NCBI GenBank assembly: GCA_022113835.1
Contig: JAILWY010000014.1
Span: 4,713,501-4,777,500 of the forward strand
Direction: 5' to 3'
Length of the DNA: 64,000 nucleotides
Origin: Atopsyche davidsoni
Taxonomy: Eukaryota > Arthropoda > Insecta > Trichoptera > Hydrobiosidae
Both the position numbers and the translations under genes were made by a program. The notes beneath the pieces were generated by a model, which saw only the letters and a program-made list of their open reading frames with translations, was not told the origin of the DNA and searched no databases. Shown here piece after piece: positions 1-12,110 of the stretch. Each line of letters begins with the position of its first letter. The first letter of the stretch is position 1.

Positions 1-240
1 AGTTCAGCGGTGACCTCAGCGGAAGTGAAAAGCACAAGCACCTAGAATAAATATATTTAACACCTTCTCTCCGTCATTTGCAAGGCGGGAGACCGGCCCT
101 TCAGAATTTCTAAGTACATAGAATGATTGATTGTTTCGAACCGTAATCTCCCACCGGTAACCTTGTATTGAGTTTGGCGTGAGACCTCGTAAATTCTAAG
201 TCTCCTGCAAAAGCTCTGAGACTTAAACTTCTTTTGTGGA
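1..240. other. GC-elevated non-coding stretch at window edge
   Basis: The first 240 bases are clearly less AT-rich than what follows and include G/C-containing words such as GGCGGGAGACCGGCCC near 85-100. No reading frame of useful length crosses it. It may be the edge of a regulatory island continuing upstream of the window. Nothing identifies it further. Confidence 0.3.
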
Positions 241-2159
241 ATATTTTATTTTGCATTAGCTTGTCCGAGCTTTTGCATAAACGTTATTTTCATTTCGTTT
301 TTAATAAACGAAAGTGAAGATCATAATATTTTTAAGCCTTTTGGTGGAAAAGTAAAATTCACTAAAATAAAATCAGGTGATAATTTTACTAAAAACATTA
401 GAAAATATTTAAAACCAAGGAAAGCAATAACTAAATATATTATCTCTGAAACTGAAACATATAAAAAAGGTTTTACTTAAACAAATTCACAAATATAACA
501 TAAAATATGGAATATCACTAATTTAATCGGTTTTTCGATGATAAAAATAAAATATAATTTTTAAATTATAATGTATAATTATAAAGATAATATTATTTTT
601 ATTATAAATGGTTTGTAATAAAAATTCAATATGAAAATATCGATAAATGATTAAGAATTTTTTTTAAATTAATTTATGGCTTAATTTTCGATTAATTAAG
701 GTTTTGAAATATTTTTTAACTATTAAATTTGAAATATTTTTACTATAAACCTATATTTTTTTATTAAATACATTATTTTTGACGAGGCTGAAGTCATCCA
801 TAAGCAGTTTCCACGAAGAAAAAAAATTATATGTCATGCAATTTATAAAATAACAAATCATACTTATTATTCTTTGTCTCGTGTTATAATATGCGGAGAA
901 ACGCGTATATTATTAACACCACTAAATATTTGAACACTTTGTTAACACACTCGTAAAGTACACATAGCTTATAATAAAGATACTTTTCCGTGTTCCCACA
1001 CGTGTTTTACTAAAAACAAAAAACGATATTTTTACCATTAATCATTCCGACATTTCTTTTTCGTGGCAATATGTTTTTCCACAACTCATCCATACCTTTC
1101 CTTACCATTAGGCTACTTCAACACCAGGATATTCCTCTGAAAAGAAGTTAATAATTTATCATTAGTTTGTTTATGTAAACTTGTTGAAATTGCTACAGTT
1201 TAATAGTTATTGTTTATTATTTTAATAACTTTTAAATTACTCAGGCTTGATCACACAACAATACTTTAATATCAAAAAGGTTGTCGATGCTTCTTCGAGC
1301 AACTCATTTTGACAAAAAGTGGATATGTCTTTAGATGAATTATATTGGTTTTGACAAGCTGTATCAGTATATGAAAATCGAAAACATCTCAATCTTTCCG
1401 TATCACAATAAAAAAAAACTCGAAACCATTATATGCATTGTATTTTTTTCATGAATTTATGTAAAAACCAATATTAATACAACTTTTAAATATTTTAAAA
1501 CCTTGCTAGATAGATACTGGATAATGATAAAATAAAACTGTCAGAATACTTTTTTATATAAATTTCATGTAGTGAAATGTTAGTATTATTATAATATATG
1601 GTTTGAAATATTCTTGGCAAATATGTTGAAATTTCAATTTGTTTTACTGTTTACTTTTTTAATATCTTGTAATAACAAGATATTTAAAAATATGATAGAA
1701 TATTTATCGTCTTTCGTTGAATTTTTTACTATTAACCATTGATAACAATCAGAATATTCATTTTTTTTAAGGCAGTTGCTAAAGGCCCGTGACAAAATTT
1801 AAGAAACCTGCGAAAAAAATGTGAAAGGCTGTAAGTAACGATGTTACAACAAAATATTTAGAAAAGTCTACCTTATATTATTATGGATGCTTACAAATGA
1901 TAGATTTCAAATTAAAATTGAGATAATAATTATCTTGGACTCAAAAAAGTAATTATGAAGGGTATATAAATATTTGATGTCAAATATAACCTTAACTTCT
2001 TTTATACTTTATTTTAATGATCTGAATCATTAAATTTCTTTCGATGAAAAATCCTTTTTTTTTTTTTCAGAATTTTCATTTTTCAGAACCCCAGAAAAGG
2101 GGTAGAAAACCGCTTGAGAAATGTGCCTTAAACACAAATATTTATTTTATACAGATTTT
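241..2159. other. AT-rich non-coding DNA, no gene seen
   Basis: Strongly AT-rich sequence with A and T homopolymer runs (for example the T run near 2055-2070) and stop codons in all frames. I see no gene, RNA gene, terminal inverted repeat or GC island. Confidence 0.7.
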
Positions 2160-2201
2160 GGCTCGGCAGTATTTTTAATTAGTATTTGCCAACGCCGAGC
2201 C
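2160..2201. repeat. Short perfect inverted repeat (8-bp stem)
   Basis: GGCTCGGC at 2160-2167 is perfectly complementary to GCCGAGCC at 2194-2201, separated by a 26-base AT-rich spacer. GC-rich arms around an AT-rich loop in AT-rich surroundings suggest a hairpin or a very short element remnant. No second copy was seen in the window. Confidence 0.55.
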
Positions 2202-3609
2202 GCACATTTATGTCAAGTGGAGACGTCTTTGAGTTTATTTTTAACGAGGCTATGAATTTTAGGAGTTTGGATTCTACAATAAATTAACTTCATTAAAATT
2301 TGCTCATAAAATTACGTCACCCTTACATCTCTACGGACGCCCAAAAGCTGTTTTGTATGAAAAAGAAGGGCCAATGCACCATAATTTGAAACGAAATCTA
2401 TAAGTTGTGTTACAACTTGTATTACATATAATTTTTTTAAAACGCAAAGTATTGATTACTCTATAGAATTTATCAATATTGACTAAATATTTAAGAGTTA
2501 AAAAAGCTCTTTATCATAAGTTCAAAGAATACAAATGATCAAGTAATTTTGTTCGAATTGATTCACGGCAATAAATGATAAGTAATGTATGGAATTGTAT
2601 TAAATTGGTCTAAATCCCTTGAAAGCAGCCGATAGTTGCTGTCAGATTGTAAATTCACTGTAAGACATATTGTTCACAAGCAGGCAACGTTTGTACTTAT
2701 GTGATGCGAGTACAACACATAAAACACTGGCTTCGTACAACACACGAGAAACATTAACTTCACAAGTTTCCCCAGTTAAATACTACAAAAAAAATATTAT
2801 TTAAATATTACATTTAAGATATACGTTTTTACATAACATTATGAAAAAAAATCGATAGTATTTCTTTAAATAAAACATTAATCGAGTGAGCCTCTTGTGT
2901 TATTCAAGTCTGCTAACGATTTTTTTTCCTTGGTATAAATTTGATTTAATAAACATTAAGGCACAAAAATAAATTCTAATAAAATATATTTAAATATTAA
3001 CATATGAGAGTTGTTTACTTTTAATATGAAAATATAGTGAAATACGTCGAGAATTTTTGATTTTGTAAAGTGAAATGGAAGTTATAATGTTTAAAGAATG
3101 TTTATTGAAATTGAATTACTTTGGAGATTACTCGCCTCGGAATAATATGCTAGCCTCATATTGAAATGAAGTGAGTCATACATAATTTGGATTCAATATA
3201 AATTCAAGAGCTTTGAGTACTATATCAGTAAACATCCCTCTCCGAGAGCCGAATTCATCTCCGCTGCGATCTTCAATTTCAGATATTTTAAATAAATGTC
3301 GGCTACCGAAATATATTCCGCCCTTCAGGATACTGACTGAGTAAATCATTTTATATTGAATACACCCCCAATACAAAAGACGACACATCATGACAGGCTT
3401 TACTATAACTAAATTGAGCAGGGTGGACAAAGGATTAAATATATATTATTAAGATTTTTAAACAAACGATAAATATTATTAATATTAAAAAATCCAATTT
3501 TTGTTTATAAGACAAGGTTATTTATTGTTACCATACGATAAAAGCAGATTTGTTAAATGCTAAATATTTAAGAAATTATAATTCTTTACAATATACGTGT
3601 GCATTTATG
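2202..3609. other. AT-rich non-coding DNA, no gene seen
   Basis: Mostly AT-rich with a mildly GC-richer patch near 3215-3310. The 84-codon minus-strand frame at 3176-3430 has no recognisable domain and looks like chance. Nothing else identified. Confidence 0.65.
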
Positions 3610-3750
3610 ATTTTCCACATGTTCGTTTCATATTTGTGACCGGATTCGCTAACTTTTCACATTGGCATTATCAAACAAAATCACTCAAGTATTTTATTTA
3701 AAAAAAACATTAAAATGGAATTCCACTAAGTACTCTGTGTCAAAAATATT
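3610..3750. mobile_element. Family B foldback element, copy 1 (one arm deleted)
   Basis: This copy carries the left arm of family B (3610-3676, starting ATTTTCCACATGTTCG and ending CATTATCAAAC). The conserved tail follows directly: TCACTCAAGTATTTTA, then AAAATGGAATTCCAC, AAGTACTCTG and CAAAAATATT. The left arm is the reverse complement of the arm in the copy at 39887, so the intact element had long inverted arms and this copy has lost the right one. It has no coding capacity. The transposon superfamily is unknown because neither clean target-site duplications nor termini could be fixed. Confidence 0.7.
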
Positions 3751-3779
3751 AAATTTCTAAAAATACAAGTGATATACCG

Positions 3780-3820
3780 TTGACTCAGGTGCCCGAGTCG
3801 ATTCCCGTCCCGATAGATGA
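3780..3820 (+). repeat. Possible tRNA-derived SINE fragment (B-box-like)
   Basis: The segment GAGTCGATTCCCGTCCC resembles the T-arm/B-box of a pol III promoter (GGTTCRANTCC consensus) with two differences. No A-box is visible at the right distance upstream. It sits about 30 bp after a family B copy. A decayed SINE fragment is the best guess, but chance similarity is possible. Confidence 0.25.
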
Positions 3821-4194
3821 ATAATACTATCTTTGCATACATTGTAAGAAGAAAAAAATTACCGGACTCCTTTTTTCAGACAAGTACATTAATTTTAAAA
3901 TACTGTTGTAACTGTTAAATAATAATAATAAACAAGCATCCTAGAATATCCAAGTTTTCTCTTCATTGTATAATATTACGAGATTCGAAGTAATCTCATT
4001 GGGTTCTATTATTAAAACCGGTAATAATTCATTTTCCGTATAATTTAGCGTGTTCTTCAATAAAAAGCTTGACAAACCATTTATAACACTGGATTATACT
4101 TAAATGATTTATCTTTACATTAATCTTATACAAAATGTAACGTTTACTTAAGAGTAGATAAATAAACACGGATAATCAAATAAAGTAATTTTGT

Positions 4195-4430
4195 TCAAAG
4201 AAAGCCGGATTCTCGCTCAGTCGGTCTATATAAAGCTAACCGGCAAGCGTGTAACTGAAATCTCGGGCCTGTTTGTCAACGGAAATTGACTTCGACATGG
4301 TTTCTGTGAACTAAGTTTACCTGTGGAAATCGTATTTACCTTAACTTATTAATTTATTCAAGATTAAATGCGCGCCTCGCGCGGTGCGCGGCCCGCCCCA
4401 CTCCACAAGGGGACGCGGGGGGTTGATGAA
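4195..4430 (+). promoter_or_regulatory. GC island with TATA-like box
   Basis: A TATA-box match (TATATAAAG) lies at 4227-4235 in locally GC-richer sequence. A very CpG-dense stretch follows at 4370-4422 (GCGCGCCTCGCGCGGTGCGC and following). No TCAGT-type initiator lies 30 bp downstream of the TATA match and no long ORF or clear splice donor follows. It may be a cis-regulatory island or a weak promoter rather than a gene start. Confidence 0.3.
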
Positions 4431-7400
4431 TTTATTAACCGTTTGAGATAAATACACAGTATATTACTGAGGCAGAGATTCATTTTGCGATCAGTGAAAT
4501 ATGCTGTGAAGCCATATTTCAAGCGTGATTAAAAATAGCGAATTTTATCAATTTCTAGATACCACTATTTAAATAAAATTATGTACAAAATGTAGCATTT
4601 TATTCTTGACGTATACACGATCTGTAAAAAAAAATATCATGTTGATGATTCGTTCTGTTTTGCAAAAGCAAGTTTAATGCATTTTTTTATGATATGTTCC
4701 CTGAAGTTCATCTTAGTTGTTGTGTGCAACTCCCGTGCTTCAGAATTGCACTTTGCATGTGAACTTGTTTATTCCAAGTTGTTTCATTAAGTTCATATAC
4801 ATTTGTTTCAAGATCTCTTGATCTACTTCAGGAGTCTGAAACGTTCGACAATACATCATTATTTCAAACGCTTCAAGTTCTTCATACTTTAACATGAGCG
4901 AGGGCTATTCAGATAAGTTTTGGTTAAAGCTCAAAAATACATAGGTATCTCATATATAATTTACATTGAGCTTGTGGCTGTGATATAACATGTCCCTGAA
5001 ATAATTTGTTGCCTGCGTATTATAATGACGATTTTTTATTTTTTGCTTATTTTTGCAGAAGTGAATACAAAGACATTAATACTATTAATCCACTGTTTCT
5101 TTATCTATAAAAAATACTGTGAAAATAATTTAATATCATAAGAACTTCCTTAACTGATATTAAATATGAATACTTATTTTATCTTTTAAACAGAAAGTTT
5201 ATACATTTTTTTTTAACTTGGTGTATTTGATAACTACAATACAGAAAAAATAACTTGAATTCATTTTTATAAATCACTGATCAATAATAATTTATTTTTT
5301 TAATTTTAAAATATTTAATTTTACGTAACAGCAATGCTGCTTTAGAGCAAGTGCGATTTATTTATTATTCTGAGTATCGTTTCGTATGTACCTTGTTAAC
5401 ACAGTCGCTATTTACCTTGACTTGAGTGATATCGTGTGATTTTAGTAACAATATAGTTTGTGAAATTCTAAGCACTATAATGAGAGCTTATATATTTGGG
5501 AACTACGCACGCTTACCGCTTCTGGCTCGTGTAAGGCTTCATCGCTATGTAAAGTTGGTATATTGTCTCAGTAATTCAATAAAGTTTGAATTTGTATTCA
5601 TATATTCGTAGACAGCCGAGCACTCGGATATGGGATTGTGTGTTTATTGGGACAATTTCAAGTGACAAATTAAATAAATACACAAAGTGGTGATTATAGA
5701 CATTTGAAATATAAACTGAGAATCTCCTTCCAACTTCTCTTCTACTCACTATGGAGACAGAACTACTCACCACTAATATAGTGTATATACTTAGCATCAA
5801 ATATAATAATTATTTTACAAATATCTGTAGTTTTTGTATATTATCCATTGTATCTTTTTAAATCTTATGAAAAATTTAATATTGAAACAATAAAAATTAT
5901 TTTCGTAGTTTGAAATCGTGATAACGAGGAAAACATAATACTATCTGATGTACGTCCTTAATTTAGTGGTGTATTCCATACTCCTTCAAGTACTCTTAGT
6001 ATTGTAATAAATCCTTTAATAACAATACTAAGTCAACACTCTACCTGGATTAATTTATTATCAACAAAATACTGGTACCATCGAAATTCAGGACCCACAT
6101 TGTCCGCTCCTGCAATCATTATAGATTATTTTAACATCCCTAAAAGATTTAAAAAAAATTGGATTATCTTTTAGTCTCGTGAAAATGACCTTTAAAATAA
6201 GAAAATTCTTTTACATATATTTTTTAAAACAAATAAGACACCAAAAGGCAAATTTTTTAATCAACTCTAATAAAATAAAATGTGTGGTTTTAAGGTTGTT
6301 GACTCAAGATTCACAGTCTCGCAGTTGTACAACAGAGGCTTTTAAATTAAAATTAACGCTTGAAATGAAAACGAGAAGGTGTCTACTTAGAAAAAAGTGC
6401 TTACTCTTACAGAAAAAAATCTCATTCATTAGGAAAAAACCCTTTACTTTTTATTTTACATTTTACACTTGCCTCGTGAGTTACGGTCTCAATGTGACTG
6501 AGAATAATTTTTATTATAAAGTAAGCCGGGTTTCTTGCCTCCGCCGTCTTCTCTCCAAAAAGCTACGTAATTTACCGACGAGAATTTTGTTTTTTTTTTG
6601 TACGTTTTCACAAACAGAAATTCCAGCCAATGGAAAAGTCGTGTACGGCAAGAAAGCCACGATTTATCAGAACGTAACATCTACTACTTTATAATTTATA
6701 TCTAAAATACCTTAATAAATAAATATAACACTTGAACCCATAAGGGTTAAATAGCAGTTTAAAATTAATAATTTATACATATCACTATCAAAATTAGGGT
6801 ATTTTATGAATATATAAGAGTCTAATTGCATTCAATTGCTATTCTTACTAAGAAAAGTGTTGTAAATTTATACGATGTTTTTCAATTTACAACGCACGCT
6901 TGTCTTGTCTATATTTTACAATAATACAAAAACACAAATAATTTATTTTTATTATTAAATAAATAAGATATTTTTAATTATTGATAGTCGTTTAAAAATA
7001 TAACCGCACCATTCTAATTCATTTTATAATAATATTTAATACGAATAATCCATCTGAGATTATTATAATAATTATAAAATTTACAGATATATAAATTATC
7101 TTAAAAATTTATCGCCACTGTCATGTATTGAAATTTATTATCTAAGCGTTGAAGGTTAAATTCTGGTCATTTTATAATAGAAAGCTTTTCAATGTAAGTA
7201 ATATATTTTCGTTTCACTAAAATTTCTCAAAATATGTAATAGAAACAAAATAACATGGGTTCTTAGGCCAAATATATATCAGTTTATACATTACTCATAT
7301 AATCGTGGATATTTTATAATTTTATATATCAACGAGCAAACATGATCAAACTTATATTTGTAATAAAAAAGATTTATATGGAAACTCAAATTCAACAAAG

Positions 7401-7575
7401 TGATTTTTACGATTGTGTAATATTTTTTTAATGAATGCTGTGAATGTACACAGGTTTAGTCTTTCTGTCAAAGTATAATTTCTAAAAATAGTTGTATGAA
7501 GTACAGAGTTAATTATTGTAAAAAAATTACATGTTTATTGTTTTTTGAAAATCGGTGCACGTTAGCTCCGGATAG
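4431..7575. other. AT-rich non-coding DNA with one long chance ORF
   Basis: AT-rich throughout, with a slightly GC-richer patch near 5490-5560 and another near 6520-6660. A 171-codon plus-strand frame (6179-6694) is the longest in the window. Its product would be dominated by K, F, L, R and T, with no motif, signal peptide or domain I recognise, so I do not call it a gene. No RNA gene or repeat family member seen. Confidence 0.6.
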
Positions 7576-7620
7576 CAGTGGCGTAACGTGAGTGGACGGG
7601 GGCAAGGGGGGTTCAGGAAT
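7576..7620 (+). mobile_element. hAT-like terminal inverted repeat fragment
   Basis: CAGTGGCGTAAC at 7576 followed by a G-rich run (GGACGGGGGCAAGGGGGG) resembles the termini of hAT-type non-autonomous elements, which often start CAGTGGCG. No matching opposite end or 8-bp target duplication was found nearby, so this is probably a fragment. The call rests on terminal similarity alone. Confidence 0.3.
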
Positions 7621-7872
7621 TACTTTCAAAGAAGTTTTTAATTTAAACGGAAGCTCGGAGACAGATAAACGTATAACCCGCCGCTGGTTCATCCCGCTCA
7701 GGTGTGTAGTGGAAAACTTTTCTCGAATTTATCATTTTATATTGAATTGAATGATTTATTGATATAAGAATTTTACAAAAAAAAAAAAAGACTTATACAA
7801 TCCTTGATAGATATTCTGACGAAAATTAATAACCCATTGCATTATATTATCGTTACACTCTCATTTTTAATT

Positions 7873-7920
7873 CACACACACACACAAAATGTGTATATAT
7901 ATTTGTGTGTGTGTATGTGT
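7873..7920. repeat. (CA)n / (TG)n paired microsatellite
   Basis: A CA tract at 7873-7886 is followed by AAAATGTGTATATATATTT and then a TG tract (about 7904-7920). The two tracts are complementary and could fold into a hairpin with an AT-rich loop. Confidence 0.85.
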
Positions 7921-8123
7921 AATAAATAAATCGGCATATAAAGATGGAACTGTGTGATTTATAAATATTTTGATAAAAATTATAACAAAGTAACATAACA
8001 TATTTTTTTTTTGGAAAATACTAATTTTTGGTGCGTTGCCTGTTCAGTTATGAATGTGAGATATTATATCGGATGATATTTGAGTACAAGGCGTTTTAAA
8101 AAGCGTGTCCCGGTACGGCACTG

Positions 8124-8232
8124 CAGGGCCGGCTCTGGATTTACGGCTCCAGGTTGGCCCCCGGGAGGCCGCGGCTTCATGACGTCCTCCTTCAGGATTC
8201 AGTGGAGCGGCAATTCGATCCTTGGCCCCGTT
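8124..8232 (+). mobile_element. hAT-like element fragment
   Basis: CAGGGCCGGCTCTGG at 8124 followed by a GC-rich body resembles ends of insect hAT-type MITEs. The same 11-base start CAGGGCCGGCT recurs at 58446 in this window, which supports a repeat origin. The far end was not defined, and 8232 is only where GC-rich sequence fades. Confidence 0.35.
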
Positions 8233-11200
8233 TGTTAAAACACTTTTCCGATTTATTAAAATGTGCTTAGTTTTTAACGTTATTATATAATAAAAAATAT
8301 GATCTTATGCGAAACGTGACGCGGAAATGACGTTTTATTTTAAAGTTTTGAGTGGAAAAGAATCACGATTTCTCAGACAGCATTCAGCTAAGATAAAACC
8401 CTTTTTCGCTGGTATACTGTTAAATTAATGTTATAACATTAAGATCTTAAAAACGTATTGTTGACTAGAATGTTTGCATCCTCTACGTAGTTTTATTAAT
8501 ATGAGCTCGGAGGGTGTCGGATGGGGAGGAGGACTGAAGGTTTATTGTTGGCGCTTTGATCGCGACACGGTATAACATTTCTTTAAGTCTGAGGATATTT
8601 TATATACTTGGAATATTTCCTTAGTTTTATCCTGTACTGACTTTCAATTATTAAAATAAATTCCAACGTTAAACTGGTGTCTATAAACCACCATTACAAA
8701 AACATTAACATTTAAAATTATATTGAGTACAGTCTAAGCAATCACTTTAGTAAAGCAGCGTTATACATTTTCAGCTCAATTTAGTACTCATAGCACAGTG
8801 ATATCTTTCAGAATAGGTATGTGTATAGTATTCTTTACCAGCTTGTTAATATATGGAGATGCGTTATTTTTGTTTTTGCAAGACAAACTGGGACTTGCCG
8901 TCGAAAAAATGCCAACAGTGTTGGCAAGAAAGAAACACTTCATCAAATTGTTACAAAATCAAACAGGATACGAACATCTGATGTTACATGTCTGAAATTC
9001 AAAATTCTATACAACCTCGTGGAAACAAATTCTCAGAAATACCAATATCAATATCACGTGAGCTAGAGGGTTGATTATACAAACATACAAAACACATAAC
9101 GGAAACGGCAGTAAAATTTTATAAGTTTTATTTCGGAAATGTAATAGTTATAAAAACTTAACCAAAATGTGATAATAAATATTTTTATAACATTTTAGGT
9201 ACTCAGAATTTCTGATTGTTTGCTACTATGTTTTGCAGTCGAGCTAACCACTCCGAGTACAGGTACTGTAATTCATGACATAAAACTTGTCGTGGTTAGT
9301 TAAAATATTATATATATATATATATAAAATATATGTTGTATTAAACAATATTTACGTCTAAGAATAACTAAAACTCATTATTCTCTAACTAAAATCATTA
9401 ATTGCAAATTTATACACCCTGGGGTTTGGGACATGCAATTTAAATTTAAAGAAATTTCAACAACGCAATAGAAAACAGATTATGTTGAATTTATATGGAT
9501 TATTTTTCTATTTAAAATATTTATTTTTCACTTGTCAAGTCTATTGCATGATCATATAAATCAACCTTCATTCGTATGTATCAAACAAGGGACGGCTTGT
9601 TCCCAATAGAGTTATCACGTACTGTACCTAGTCTCTCACGATCTTCAAATCTTATACAAAATCGCTATCAAATTCATATGATAATATAAGCAACCATATC
9701 TACGTTGTTTTACAATTCATACAAACAATTTACCTCAATACTTAGTAACAACTTAGAATTGATACTAATAGTAGATTCTAGTCCAGATCATAACAGAGAA
9801 CTGCTGTTGTTAATATTATTATAAAATTAAACTAGTTTAATGTTTTGTGAATATTAGTTAAAAGCAAGATTTTTTTATACAACGTGTATTGTTGGAGTGT
9901 ATTTTCTATCTTCCGATACACGAAACGCTGAATAAACATGCAGAAACTAATGGGAAATCACTCTCGTTCAAATCCAACCCCACGGGAAAAGCGGGAACAT
10001 ATCAGCCAGCACCTGTAACTTAGATCGTCTTCATAGAGTCTATGTCTGGGGAAGAGTCTACCTCCAGGGTTGGAAAAACATTTGGAAAACATATACATTA
10101 TTTGTGATCTTTATAATGGTTTTTTAATGATAGCTTGTTATTGTGTAAGTAAAATTTGTTAATAAATGCTTCACGTGCAGAGCAGTATACAGCATAAATA
10201 GACGCCAGTCTATTTTGTTAAAAAACGTATTTTTTTGCTTCGGAAACAAAAACTAGATAAAAAAAACTATTTAACTGGGTCATTGAGAAAGTTTATCCCA
10301 AATCAGTAAAACATAATTTATATTATACTAACTTTATATGTTAGATTTTAAAAAAAAATATCTTACGTAATTAAATACCACAAAGACAAATAAGTACATA
10401 ATTAATGTAATACGCGCGTCTATTTGATTACGAATAGTTAGAAAGCAAGGTATATTAAGATCAAAGATAAGTATCCCTGAACTTTCATATAGTGAAAAGG
10501 TTCTTCTTGGTCCGACCTTTCAGAAACTATTTATACATACAGCTTAGAAGTAAAGTATACATTTTATTATCGTTAAGAGCACAATAATAAAACTAATATG
10601 TTACTTATAATGATATACTTGGAGATACGAGGTTCCACGAATAAACAATGTGTATTAAGTATTTAAAGTAATCTTCTCATACTTTGTCATAAAAATATCT
10701 AACAAAGTGTTCAGAAACTGATGCACCCTAAGATATATGGCACATAAAAGACGTCAGAAGATATCGAGAAAAGTTTTATGACTTCCTGCGAATTCCATAT
10801 TATTGACATTGACATGGGGTGCGATACTGGATGGAATACTAATGCACACGTATAGAAATAACACATTAATTTACAAACATACAATATCCCGTCTCATCTT
10901 ATTTATGGGGGAAAATAGTTACAAAGCATTTTGTTGTTGAAAATATTTATGAGAAAATCAGCACGTTTCTACCAACCTTAACTGTGACAAAATAAAATAT
11001 TTTTTGCTTTAAAAGTTTTTTACAGATTCATTGAGGTTAAATAATTGTGAGACATCACGCCTTTCCTATATGTACGTATATACAATTAAAACAGTGGATT
11101 TTTTACGTCAATGCTGAATTTTTATAAAACTTTTGTAATTTTTATTTCCTCTGCCGCTTTTAATTTTATTTTTGCTGCATTACACTCCATTATTTATTTA

Positions 11201-11463
11201 TTTATTTTTTTTTTTTAAACTAATAATTTTTAGATATGTTCATTACTGTATGTATTTTACACATTAGCTCTATTGTATCATTCTATGTGAGTTAATTCGT
11301 AATAGCGCTGAAGGCGTTGTCTTTGCTGTTTGTGTTGAGTTAATCGAGTTTGGAGACGAATCTCGCTTGAACAAATAACTTGAAAGGCGATTCAAGCAGA
11401 CCTAACTTGGTGGTTATTTATGTTAATTTTTAATATCTAAGCGTATTGCGATCCGGCATTAAG
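8233..11463. other. AT-rich non-coding DNA, no gene seen
   Basis: AT-rich. A short G-rich patch sits near 8500-8545. A (TA)n tract occupies about 9308-9326. GC-richer words appear near 9975-10075. Plus-strand frames at 8798-9066 overlap each other and show no domain. No gene, RNA gene or element boundary recognised. Confidence 0.6.
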
Positions 11464-11660
11464 CAGCCCGCCGGGGCGGCATGCGAGCGAGCGAGCGACA
11501 TTACTTTTTAGTCACCTCTGCTGTCAGCCAGAAGAAATTGCTTTTCCAGTCCTCCTGTCCCAGGGGGGAGGGGTGGCTGCGAGGAGGGGGGTGGCTTTTT
11601 TGTTTTATGATGACGTCACATCCGAGTCCCCTGCGAATTTTTTTGTATGTTCCAGTTCGG
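11464..11660. promoter_or_regulatory. GC island with GCGA repeats and G-runs
   Basis: The tetranucleotide GCGA is repeated four times at 11483-11498. Long G runs on the plus strand follow: six G at 11563-11568, four at 11570-11573 and six near 11586-11591, separated by A and a 12-base spacer. The strand asymmetry could allow a G-rich secondary structure, though only three runs of three or more G are present. Overlapping ORFs on both strands are low-complexity and not believed. Probably a regulatory island; function unknown. Confidence 0.35.
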
Positions 11661-11944
11661 TTAATTCTAAATGAGCAGCACGAGCATGCATTACGATCGA
11701 AAAATATTTCACGTACTGTTTTGAAATAAATCATTTTATTTATATCCACCAGTGTCACCAACTTAATGTCAAAGCTCTTTTATATGTAAGCATTAACAAA
11801 ACGAATTATATATCTGTATTAAGGATTGCGCTGATAATTAAATAATCAACATGCTTAGTATGAATAATTTATATTCTAGAATATTCTCATACAATAACAA
11901 GCATGCATAATACAAATATCAAAAACTGAAAAGAGATATTTCCG

Positions 11945-12110
11945 GGTGTCTTGTTAGCGATACCGGAAGGTGTCGGTCCCGCGAGACGTGAAGATGGCAG
12001 CCGCCGGGTGTGACACGGGGCCAGTCACGTATCAAGCGTGACGTGACGTGAGAGACATGCGTACCCCTACAGCCTTATCTTCGGCGCGATGGATGGGGCA
12101 CAAGCAGCCA
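11945..12110 (+). promoter_or_regulatory. CpG island with YY1/Pho-like site and CGTGA triplet
   Basis: AAGATGGCAGCCGCC at 11991-12005 resembles the YY1/Pho recognition sequence (core GCCAT on the opposite strand). CGTGA is repeated three times in tandem at 12037-12051, giving overlapping TGACGTGA words like bZIP sites. The surrounding 160 bp is CpG-rich in an AT-rich background. It could be an enhancer, Polycomb-type element or cryptic promoter; no initiator or splice donor was found. Confidence 0.35.

Noticed and set aside
4227..4260. TATA box at 4227 as proof of a gene start
   Set aside because: No initiator at the expected distance, no ORF and no convincing donor follow. Kept only as a low-confidence regulatory island.
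6179..6694. 171-codon ORF, the longest in the window
   Set aside because: The product is dominated by K, F, L, R and T with no domain, signal or repeat I recognise. It is explained by AT-rich composition with few stops in one frame, and no splice or promoter signal supports it.
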